DNA of 11,020 nt from Pseudomonadota bacterium (lineage in GTDB: Bacteria > Myxococcota_A > Polyangia > Haliangiales > Haliangiaceae), in assembly GCA_023428295.1 (NCBI GenBank), contig JAEYYV010000265.1, positions 1 to 11,020 of the forward strand, in the 5' to 3' direction. The notes beneath the pieces were generated by a model. The model had not been told where the DNA came from and made no database searches. It saw only the letters and a list, made by a program, of their open reading frames with translations. Made by a program: the position numbers and the translations under genes. How positions within the stretch are numbered: position 1 is the stretch's first letter; the number at the start of each line of letters is the position of its first letter. Below, in pieces: positions 1-7,000 of this stretch.

Positions 1-6
1 CCCCAC

Positions 7-387
7 ATGCGCCGGTGGTTCGAGATGACGGTCACCGCCGGGCCCGAGGGGACGGTGGACTTCCGCTCCGTGCTCGTCTTCGAGGAGCCCCGGGCGACGG
101 TCGCGCTCCTGAGCGGCGACGCCGAGCGAGACCGGGACCGGCCGGCCGTGCCGGTCTGCAGCTGGTGCGGTGACGGCCACGACGGTTCCGGCTGGCGTCG
201 GATCGAGGACCTGGTCCGTGAGCTCCGGCTCCTCGAGGACCGGGTGCCGGCCATCGACTACGGCATCTGCCCTGGGTGCCGAGACGTCATGTCGTCGGAC
301 CTGCAGCTGCTCCCCGCCACCGGCCGCACGACCGATGGGCGCCCTGGGTCGACATCGCTGGATCTGCCCGACACGTCAGCTCGCTGA
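7..387 (+). CDS. Small protein with paired CxxC (zinc-ribbon-like) module, possibly the C-terminal part of a larger protein
   Basis: The 126-residue reading frame is open to the left edge of the window, so the true start may lie outside it. ATG at 7 is the first start in view; ATG at 25, with GGTGG six bases upstream, is an alternative. Residues ~49-95 hold two cysteine pairs, C-S-W-C and C-P-G-C, separated by a conserved-looking G-W-R-R-I-E-D segment and a Y-G-I-C lead-in. This matches the layout of the 'CxWCK...W..LE.yl......ShGICPeC' module often seen at the C-terminus of PAS-containing or response-regulator proteins, which probably binds a metal. The first ~45 residues resemble nothing I recognise, and the last ~30 are polar and probably disordered. 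Codon choice (CGG and GCC frequent) differs from the CGC/GCG style of the downstream genes. It is convergent with the next gene. A signalling role is only an inference. Confidence 0.6.
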   Translation: MRRWFEMTVTAGPEGTVDFRSVLVFEEPRATVALLSGDAERDRDRPAVPVCSWCGDGHDGSGWRRIEDLVRELRLLEDRVPAIDYGICPGCRDVMSSDLQLLPATGRTTDGRPGSTSLDLPDTSAR

Positions 388-412
388 CGGTCCCGCGTCG
401 GGTCCGACCGTC
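374..412 (+). terminator. Possible hairpin terminator region after the CxxC gene
   Basis: Two GC-rich inverted repeats overlap the stop codon. CGTCAGC (374-380) pairs with GCTGACG (383-389). Alternatively GACGGTC (386-392) pairs with GACCGTC (406-412) around a 13-nt loop. They share bases, so they are mutually exclusive. Neither is followed by a T-run, so a classical intrinsic terminator is not shown. The position between two convergent genes suits transcription termination. Confidence 0.25.
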
Positions 413-420
413 GGCGTTCG

Positions 421-435
421 GCTCGGCTCGGCTCG
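421..435. repeat. GCTCG pentanucleotide, three tandem copies
   Basis: GCTCG occurs three times head to tail at 421-435 in the short gap between the two convergent genes. It looks like simple replication-slippage sequence, and I see no function for it. Confidence 0.7.
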
Positions 436-442
436 ATGGCGA

Positions 443-463
443 GCGATCAGCGATCAGCGATCA
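443..463. repeat. GCGATCA heptamer, three tandem copies, at the lipoprotein gene stop
   Basis: Three perfect head-to-tail copies of GCGATCA span 443-463, followed by a partial GCGA. On the minus strand each copy contains TGA, and the copy at 457-463 supplies the stop codon of the lipoprotein gene (461-463). Because the unit is 7 bp, the three TGAs fall in three different frames, so translation from this side is blocked in every frame. Confidence 0.8.
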
Positions 464-1009
464 GCGACCGACCGCGTTGATCGCGTCTTTGCGATAGCGC
501 TGGAAATAGTCCTTGCGGTCGAGCACCTCGTCGATCACCGGGTTCGCTTTCTTCGCGAACTTCTCGTTGTTCGAGAGACGCTGCAGTCGCTTGAGGAGCG
601 CGAGCGCGCAGCCTTTGCGGTACGCCTTGTCGTAGGAGAGGGCGAGCTTGAGCGTGAGATCCGGGTTGAACGGATCCGATGCGAGCGCGCGACCGTAGGC
701 GTCGATCGCGTCGATCAACGCGTCCTTCTTCACGGTGGCATCGCTGGACTTGGTGAACACCTGCGAGCGGGCGTCGCCCGTGCTCTCGAGCTCGTCGGTC
801 TTTGCGGTGCGCTTGGACACGGGCATCTCGCGCTCGTGGTACTCGCAGTCCTCGTCGTCGGGTGGCGTCTCCACGACGACGGTGTCGTTGTTCTTGAGGT
901 CCTTCTTGACCGGAACCGGGTTACGCAGCTTCGGAGCTTTCTCTCCGTACATGCTGCACGCCGACACGAGTAGAACCAGAGCGATCGAGACCTTCCCCAG
1001 GTGACGCAT
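461..1009 (-). CDS. Outer-envelope lipoprotein with TPR-like C-terminal half
   Basis: The 182-residue product opens with a basic n-region (M-R-H-L-G-K), a hydrophobic stretch to residue ~15 and the lipobox V-S-A-C, so Cys18 should be lipidated after Sec export and signal peptidase II cleavage. The next residue is Ser rather than Asp, which by the E. coli rule favours outer-membrane sorting; whether that rule holds here is unknown. Residues ~20-95 are polar, Lys/Asp/Glu/Pro-rich and probably a linker. From ~95 the sequence becomes helical, with an A-I-D-A-Y-G-R-A-L-A-S-D-P-F-N-P-D-L repeat typical of one TPR, then a second degenerate helical pair ending Y-F-Q-R-Y-R-K-D. That suggests a protein-binding scaffold. 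The start is fixed by the signal peptide; no strong Shine-Dalgarno is visible. The gene is divergent from the octahaem cytochrome gene across 27 bp. I do not recognise a named family. Confidence 0.82.
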   Translation of the reverse strand: MRHLGKVSIALVLLVSACSMYGEKAPKLRNPVPVKKDLKNNDTVVVETPPDDEDCEYHEREMPVSKRTAKTDELESTGDARSQVFTKSSDATVKKDALIDAIDAYGRALASDPFNPDLTLKLALSYDKAYRKGCALALLKRLQRLSNNEKFAKKANPVIDEVLDRKDYFQRYRKDAINAVGR

Positions 1010-1036
1010 GACCCAATGCTAAACTATGGACCTGCC
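1010..1036. promoter_or_regulatory. 27-bp divergent intergenic region
   Basis: Only 27 bp separate the start codons of the two divergent lipoprotein genes. The stretch is more AT-rich than its surroundings around C-T-A-A-A-C-T-A-T (1019-1027). A TAAACT (1020-1025) on the plus strand and a TAGCAT on the minus strand are weak -10-like matches. No convincing -35 element is visible. The promoters must overlap each other or lie inside the opposite gene's 5' end, which suggests shared control. This is inferred from geometry alone. Confidence 0.3.
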
Positions 1037-2635
1037 ATGCGCATCGCGATGTTTGTGGTCGTCGCGATCGCCTGCGCGGCGTGCAACAGCAGTGGGGGAG
1101 ATGACACTCGGCGATCGCCGAACGCGACGAGCGCGACGAGCGCGACGAGCGCGGTGAGCGCGATAACCGCGCGAAAGCCGCCGACTGGACCGATCTCCAC
1201 GATTCGTAGGGAGGACTACATCGGTCCGGATGCGTGCGGCGAGTGTCATCCCGGGCAGCTCGCGGGATGGAAGACGAGCCTGCATCGACGGATGAACCAG
1301 CTGGCCGGGCCGGACTCGGTCATCGGCAACTTCGCGACGCGGATCGAGTACGCGGGCGGCAGCGCGACGTTCGCGACGACAACGACCGATCGCACGCCGA
1401 TCTACACGATGACGCTCGCGAAGAGCGGCGTGACGCGGCGCTATCGCGTGACGCGCACGATCGGCGTGAAGGCGCTGCAGGAGTATGTCGGCGTCGAGAT
1501 CACGAACGGCACGAACGGCGCGCACAGCGATGCACCTGGGATGGAAGTTCGATTGCCCTTCGCGTGGTGGCCCAAAGCAAAGGGCTGGTACGCGCAGCCG
1601 TACTTCGATCCGTGGTTCGCGCGCGAAGAGGACTTCGATGCGTACGCGAAGATCGACGAGCCATGGGCCGAGCGCTGTCCGTGGTGCCACAGCACGTATC
1701 CGTTCGAGCAACGCATCGCCCGCGCGGCCGTGCGCGACATCGGTCACGGGATGGAGCAGTTCTTCACCAGCGCGAGCGGCAGTGAGCGCCTCGCCGTCGA
1801 GCAGCAGGTGACGACCGGCATCAGCTGCGAGAGCTGTCATTTGGGCGGGCGGGCGCACGCGGAGGGCGCGCCGATGTCGTTCGTGCCGCAAGGAGCAGGC
1901 GCGCGCGAGAACGTCGATGCGCCGGTGCCGCGATCGTTTGCCGAGGAGCGCGTCGACGCGGCGATCGTCAACCGCGTGTGCGCGCAGTGTCACTCGGGAC
2001 CGTCGCCGCGGCTCGCGGACGGGACCGCGCTGCGGAACTCGAGCGAGGCGCTCGATCTCGCCGCGTCGTCGTGCAGCACCGCCAGGTGCACCGATTGCCA
2101 CGATCCGCATACGGGCGGCAGCGACGAGAAGCGCGCGATCGCCGCGTGCACCGGGTGTCACGCGCAGCTCGCCGATGCGGCCGCTCAGTCCGCGCATGCG
2201 GGGCATGCAGCGAGCCAGACGACAGGCGCGCCAACGGTCAGCTGCCTCGATTGCCACATGCCGAAGCTCGTGATGGGAATCGATCGCGTGGTTCGTACGC
2301 ATCGCATCTCGTCGCCGACGAACCCCGCGATCGTCGCGAGTGGCGGTGTCAACGCGTGCAACGCGTGTCATGTCGATCGCTCGCTGCAGTGGACGCTCGA
2401 CGAGCTCTACGCGCGCTACGAGGTGACGCTCGAGGCGACCGACCGCGCGGCCGCGGACGAGCCGATGGGCGAGCGATGGCTCGCGAGCAAGGAGCCCGCG
2501 CTTCGGTTGCTCGCTGCGGACGCGCTCGCCAAGAGCTCGATCAAGAAGCTCGCGCTTCCCTCACTGAAGAAGCAGCTCCGCGATCCACTGCCGCATATTC
2601 GCACGTGGGCGCGATTCGCCCTGGACGGCTTGTAG
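1037..2635 (+). CDS. Octahaem c-type cytochrome lipoprotein with HEAT-like C-terminus
   Basis: This is probably an exported electron carrier or redox enzyme. ATG 1037 (GGA six bases upstream) gives 532 residues and puts the signal peptide at the N-terminus; the in-frame GTG 1001 and ATG 1016 add a polar lead and fit worse. The signal peptide ends in C-A-A-C, so Cys16 (less likely Cys13) is probably lipidated. A low-complexity A-T-S linker (~30-45) follows. Eight CxxCH haem sites begin at residues 67, 214, 264, 315, 351, 371, 403 and 441, all with canonical histidine. About 147 residues rich in aromatics and beta-type sequence separate the first two haems, while haems 4-8 are clustered. Extra histidines (D-P-H after haem 5, A-H-A-G-H, R-T-H-R-I) could be distal ligands. 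Residues ~486-532 look like one or two HEAT repeats. The layout recalls the cytochrome c554-like multihaem group. Substrate and partners are not visible; cytochrome c maturation genes would be needed elsewhere. Confidence 0.9.
   Translation: MRIAMFVVVAIACAACNSSGGDDTRRSPNATSATSATSAVSAITARKPPTGPISTIRREDYIGPDACGECHPGQLAGWKTSLHRRMNQLAGPDSVIGNFATRIEYAGGSATFATTTTDRTPIYTMTLAKSGVTRRYRVTRTIGVKALQEYVGVEITNGTNGAHSDAPGMEVRLPFAWWPKAKGWYAQPYFDPWFAREEDFDAYAKIDEPWAERCPWCHSTYPFEQRIARAAVRDIGHGMEQFFTSASGSERLAVEQQVTTGISCESCHLGGRAHAEGAPMSFVPQGAGARENVDAPVPRSFAEERVDAAIVNRVCAQCHSGPSPRLADGTALRNSSEALDLAASSCSTARCTDCHDPHTGGSDEKRAIAACTGCHAQLADAAAQSAHAGHAASQTTGAPTVSCLDCHMPKLVMGIDRVVRTHRISSPTNPAIVASGGVNACNACHVDRSLQWTLDELYARYEVTLEATDRAAADEPMGERWLASKEPALRLLAADALAKSSIKKLALPSLKKQLRDPLPHIRTWARFALDGL
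1124..1159. repeat. GCGACGAGC nonamer repeat in the cytochrome linker
   Basis: Three perfect copies (1124-1150) and one degenerate copy (1151-1159) of a 9-bp unit encode Ala-Thr-Ser repeats just after the lipid-anchor cysteine. The unit length keeps the frame, so copy-number change would only lengthen or shorten the tether between membrane and haem domain. Confidence 0.8.
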
Positions 2636-2698
2636 CGGCCTGCCGCGCCGCACTTCGATAACCGATTCACAGAGGTTCATCGTTTCGACAACCTGGCC

Positions 2699-2713
2699 GC
2701 ACGGACGCCGTGC
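2699..2713 (+). promoter_or_regulatory. Perfect 6-bp hairpin just upstream of the mdtA-like ribosome binding site
   Basis: GCACGG (2699-2704) and CCGTGC (2708-2713) form a perfect stem with a 3-nt loop, ending five bases before the Shine-Dalgarno. It could be a leader structure or an operator half-site pair. There is no U-run to make it a terminator. The whole 96-bp gap 2636-2731 must hold the pump promoter unless it is read through from the cytochrome gene. A TCGACA (2685-2690) and TGCTAT (2711-2716) resemble sigma70 boxes, but their 20-bp spacing is too long to trust. Confidence 0.3.
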
Positions 2714-2718
2714 TATCC

Positions 2719-2726
2719 GAGGAGGA
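2719..2726 (+). promoter_or_regulatory. Strong Shine-Dalgarno of the adaptor gene
   Basis: GAGGAGGA lies five bases before ATG 2732. It is the strongest ribosome binding site in the window, fixes the adaptor start and marks the beginning of the pump operon. Confidence 0.85.
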
Positions 2727-2731
2727 CGGAC

Positions 2732-4018
2732 ATGAGTCCCCGTGCAAGGGCCAATCTCGCTCGACTCGTGATCGGCCTCGCTGTCGTCGCAGGCGTCGTG
2801 TGGTTCGTGACGTCACGCGGTGACAAGTCGTCGCGTCGCACGCCGACCGTCGTCAGCTCGCAACGCTCCTCGGGAGAAGCCGGCTCCGCGGGGACTGACG
2901 CGCCCGGGGCGTCGGGCAAACGCGGCGGTGGCGGTGGCGGTGGCGGTGGCGGTGGCGGTGGCGATCGCGTGGTGCCCGTGCGCGTGGTGGCGGCAGAGCA
3001 GTCGGATCTTCCGGTGTGGCTCGAGGGCCTCGGAACGGTGCAAGCGTTCCAGCAGGTGACGGTGCGCGCGCAGGTCGACGGCCGGCTCGACAAGATCGCG
3101 TTCACGGAAGGGCAGGCGGTCAAGAAGGGCGACGTGCTCGCGCAGATCGATCCGCGCCCGTTCCGCGTGAAGCTCTTGCAAGCGCAAGGTGCGCTCGCGC
3201 GAGACAAGGCGCAGCTCGAGTCGCTGCGGAAGCAGTACGAGCGCTACAAGACGCTGCACGCGCAGCAGCTGATCGCGCAGCAGCAGGTCGACGAGATCGC
3301 CGGACAGTTCGGTGCGCTCGAAGGCGCGGTCAAGATCGATCAAGCGGGCGTGGAGGAAGCGCTCCTCCAGCTCGACTACGCGCAGGTCAAAGCGCCGCTC
3401 GACGGAATCACCGGCGTGCGCCTCGTCGATGCGGGTAACGTGATCAAGGCGAGCGATCCGAACGGGCTCGTCGTGATCACGGCCATCGATCCCGCGTCCG
3501 TGTTGTTCACGATCCCGCAGGACAAGCTGCAAGCCGTGGCCACCGCGATGCAGGCAGGCCCGGTCAGCGTCGAGATCTTCAATCGCGATGGCTCGGCGAA
3601 GCTCGCGACGGGAACGGTCGCGGTGCTCGACAACCAGATCAATCAAGCCACGTCGACCTTGCGGCTCAAGGCGCACGTGCCCAATCCCACGCGGTCGCTG
3701 TGGCCGAACGCGTTCGTGAAGGCGCGCATGCTCGTCGAGACCCGCAAGGAGGCGCTCGTGATCCCGTCGGTCGCGATCCAGCGTGGACCGCAAGGCACGT
3801 ACGTGTACGTCGCGACGGCCGAGAAGACCGCCGAGATGCGCCCGGTGACCGTGGAGCTGTTGACGTCCGATCGTGCCGTGATCGGCAAGGGCCTCGCGGC
3901 CGGTGACCAGGTCGTCGTCGAGGGGGCAAACCAGTTGCGCCCGGGTGGCAAGGTCGAGGTCATCGCGCCGCAGGCCCCCAAAGCCGGCTCCGCGCCGGGA
4001 CCCGTCGGGAAGAAATGA
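2732..4018 (+). CDS. mdtA: RND efflux periplasmic adaptor (membrane fusion protein), MdtA-like
   Basis: This adaptor bridges the inner-membrane RND pump to an outer-membrane channel. Its 428 residues start with an uncleaved-looking anchor (residues ~11-28), with no lipobox and no cysteine in the protein. A polar linker contains 13 consecutive glycines (65-77), then the MdtA/AcrA fold begins at ~80. The first half of the lipoyl/barrel-sandwich domain includes V-T-V-R-A-Q-V-D-G-R-L from residue 109 and I-D-P-R-P-F at ~139-144. A coiled-coil hairpin (~148-205) rich in Gln, Lys and Glu follows, then the second lipoyl half (L-D-Y-A-Q-V-K-A-P-L-D-G from 214), a beta-barrel (~235-320) and a membrane-proximal domain to ~410. 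Similarity to E. coli MdtA runs along its length from memory: D-N-Q-I-N-Q-A-T-S-T-L here corresponds to D-N-Q-I-D-A-T-T-G-T-I. The gene overlaps the next by ATGA, so the two are translationally coupled. Substrates cannot be read from sequence. Confidence 0.93.
   Translation: MSPRARANLARLVIGLAVVAGVVWFVTSRGDKSSRRTPTVVSSQRSSGEAGSAGTDAPGASGKRGGGGGGGGGGGGGDRVVPVRVVAAEQSDLPVWLEGLGTVQAFQQVTVRAQVDGRLDKIAFTEGQAVKKGDVLAQIDPRPFRVKLLQAQGALARDKAQLESLRKQYERYKTLHAQQLIAQQQVDEIAGQFGALEGAVKIDQAGVEEALLQLDYAQVKAPLDGITGVRLVDAGNVIKASDPNGLVVITAIDPASVLFTIPQDKLQAVATAMQAGPVSVEIFNRDGSAKLATGTVAVLDNQINQATSTLRLKAHVPNPTRSLWPNAFVKARMLVETRKEALVIPSVAIQRGPQGTYVYVATAEKTAEMRPVTVELLTSDRAVIGKGLAAGDQVVVEGANQLRPGGKVEVIAPQAPKAGSAPGPVGKK
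2924..2962. repeat. GGCGGT hexanucleotide microsatellite encoding poly-glycine
   Basis: Six perfect copies of GGCGGT plus GGC (39 bp) encode 13 glycines in the linker between the adaptor's membrane anchor and its folded part. Slippage in 6-bp steps would add or remove two glycines without breaking the frame; other step sizes would shift the frame and silence the pump gene. Confidence 0.95.
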
Positions 4019-7000
4019 GCGAGGTCTCGACGCCGCCCGTCGAGAAGGTCGAACCCGACGCGACGCGGTCCATCTCCGCTCCCTTCATTCGTCGTCCCGT
4101 CGCGACGACGCTGCTCATGCTCGGCCTGTTTCTCGCGGGCGCGACGGGCTATCGCTCGCTGCCGGTCGCGGCGCTTCCGCAGGTCGACTACCCGACGATC
4201 GTCGTCACCACGCAGCTCCCCGGTGCGAGCGCGGAGACGATGGCGTCGGCGGTCACGACGCCTCTCGAGCGCCAGTTCGGACAGGTGCCATCACTCACGC
4301 AGATGACGAGCATCTCGAGCTTCGGCAGCTCGCAGATCACGCTCCAGTTCTCGCTCGATCGCGAGATCGATGCGGCCGAGCAGGACGTACAGGCGGCGAT
4401 CAACGCGGCGAGCAATCTCTTGCCGCCGACCTTGCCGGCGCCGCCGACGTACTCGAAGTCCAACCCCGCGGACCAGCCGATCCTCACGCTGTCCGCGACG
4501 TCCGAGACGTTGCCGCTCGCCGCGGTGAGCGACTTCGCCGACTCGGTGCTCGCGCAAAAGATCTCGCAGGTGTCGGGCGTCGGCCTCGTCACGATCGGCG
4601 GCGGACAGAAGCCCGCGGTGCGCGTGCAGGTCGATCCGGTCGCGCTCGCGGGCACGGGGCTCACGCTCGAGGACGTGCGGCTCGCGATCGCCGCGGCCAA
4701 CGTGAACCAACCGAAGGGCAACCTCGACGGTCCACGCCAGGACTGGGCGATCGCGACCAACGATCAGCTCGCGGACGCGGCGAGCTTTCATCCGCTCGTC
4801 ATCGCGTACAAGGACGGCGCCCCGATCCGCCTCGGCGAGGTGGCCAACGTCATCGACGGCGTGGAGAACGCGCAGCTCGCGGGCTGGGCGAGTCACACGA
4901 CCGGCTACGACGAGACGACGGACAGCGTCATCCGCTCGATGAAGCCGGCGGTGATCCTGAACGTGCAGCGCCAGCCGGGCGCCAACATCATCGACGTCAC
5001 GGACTCGATCAAGGCGCTGTTGCCGCGGCTGCGCGCGTCGATGCCGCAGGCGATCGAGGTGGAGATCATCGCGGACCGCACCACCACGGTGCGCGCGAGC
5101 GTGCACGAGGTGCAGTTCACGCTCGTGCTCACGATCGGCCTCGTCATCGCGGTCATCTATCTGTTCCTGGGCAGCCTGCGCGCCACGATCATCCCGGGCC
5201 TCGCTGTACCACTCGCGCTGATCGGCACGTTCGGCGTGATGAAGCTCGTCGGCTACAGCCTGAACAACTTGTCGCTGATGGCACTCACGATCTCGACGGG
5301 CTTTGTCGTCGACGACGCGATCGTGATGGTCGAGAACATCTCGCGTTACGTGGAGAAGGGCGAGAGACCGTTCGAGGCGGCGCTCAAAGGAGCAAAGCAG
5401 ATCGGTTTCACGATCGTGTCGCTGACCGTGTCGCTCATCGCGGTGCTCATCCCGCTCTTGTTCATGGGCGGGCTCGTCGGCCGGCTATTCCGCGAGTTCG
5501 CGGTGACCCTCGCGATCGCGATCGCGATCAGCGCGGTGCTCTCGCTGACGCTCACCGCGATGATGAGCGCGTGGGTGCTGAAGCCACACGACGAGCAGAA
5601 GCCCGGCGCGATCGCGCGCTGGTTCGACAGCGGCTTTCAGAGCGTCACGAACTTCTACGAGCGCACACTCGGCTTCGTGCTGCGGCACCAGCGCACGACG
5701 CTGTTCGTGACGATCGCGACCGCCGGCGTGACAGCGCTGCTCGCGCTCGTCGTGCCCAAGGGCTTCTTCCCGCAGGAGGACACGGGAATGATCGCGGGCG
5801 TCTCCGAGATGTCGCCCGACGCGTCGTTCGAGAAGATGCGCGAGCGACAGATGGCGCTCGCCGACGCGATCCTCGCAGATCCCGACGTGGCCACCGTGAG
5901 CTCTGCCATCGGCGCGGACGGCATCAACCCCGCGGGCAACGTCGGTCGGTTCTCGATCGCGCTCGTGCCGATCGAGGAGCGATCGTCGACGGTGCACGAG
6001 GTGATCGAGCGGCTCCAGGATCGGGTCGCGGGGATCACCGGCGTGGCGCTGGACCTCCAGCCCGTGCAGGATCTCCAGATGGACGCGCGCGTGAGCCGCA
6101 CGCAGTTCCAGTACACGATCGAGGACGCGGATCCGGCCGTGCTCGCCGAGTGGGCGCCCGAGCTCCTCGCCGCGATGCGCGCGCTGCCCGAGCTGCGCGA
6201 CGTGGCGTCCGATCAGCAAGCGGCCGGTCTGCAGATGCACCTCGCGATCGATCGCGACAGCGCGGGCCGCCTCGGCGTGACCACCGCGGAGCTGGACAAC
6301 ACGCTGTACGACGCGTTCGGCCAGCGCATCGTCTCGACGACCTTCACGCAGCTGAACCAGTACCGCATCATCCTCGAGGTCCGCCCCGAGGACCGCGAAT
6401 CCGCGGAGGCGCTCGATCGCTTGTACGTGCGCACCACGAACGGCACCGTAGTTCCGCTCTCCCAGATCGCGCGGTTCGAGACGCGCCCTGCGCCGCTCTC
6501 CATCGCGCACCAAGGGCAGTTCCCTTCGGTGACGCTGTCGTTCAACACGGCGCCCGATGTCTCGCTCGGCGACGCGGTCGCGTCGATCACGCGCGCGTCC
6601 GAGCGGCTCGGTCCGCCACCCACGATGCGGGCCGAGTTCACCGGCGCCGCGCAAGCGTTTCAGGAGTCGCTCTCGTCGACGCCGCTGCTCATCCTCGCGG
6701 CGCTGATCACGGTCTACATCGTGCTCGGCGTGCTCTACGAGAGCTACATCCATCCGATCACGATCCTGTCGACGCTGCCGTCTGCGGGCGTCGGCGCGAT
6801 CCTCGCGCTGTTCATCACGGGCAAGTCGTTCGACGTGATCGCACTGATCGGCGTGGTGCTTCTCATCGGCATCGTGCAGAAGAACGCGATCATGATGATC
6901 AACTTCGCGCTCGAGGCGGAGCGCGATCAGAACCTCGCGCCGAAGGACGCCATCTTCCAAGCGTGCCTTCTGCGCTTCCGGCCGATCATGATGACCACGT

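Noticed and set aside
421..463. Tandem repeats as a CRISPR array or attachment site
   Set aside because: Units are 5 and 7 bp without spacers; there are no cas genes, integrase or tRNA nearby.
1001..1036. GTG 1001 or ATG 1016 as start of the octahaem cytochrome
   Set aside because: Both put 7-12 polar residues before the signal peptide, and GTG 1001 would overlap the divergent gene's start codon. ATG 1037 gives a normal lipoprotein signal with GGA at suitable distance.
1019..2371. Long open frame antisense to the cytochrome
   Set aside because: Arg-rich, low-complexity translation with no domain; a shadow created by high GC in the third codon position of the real gene.
1037..2635. Hydroxylamine oxidoreductase or octahaem nitrite reductase
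   Set aside because: Haem count matches, but the haem spacing, the HEAT-like tail and the lack of a CxxCK site do not fit what I know of those enzymes.
2635..2646. GCGGC-ct-GCCGC as terminator of the cytochrome gene
   Set aside because: Only four base pairs can form once a minimal loop is allowed, and no T-run follows.
2924..2962. Poly-glycine run as a sequencing or assembly error
   Set aside because: The frame is correct on both sides and the linker position tolerates length change. An error in exact copy number cannot be excluded without reads, but the gene is intact.
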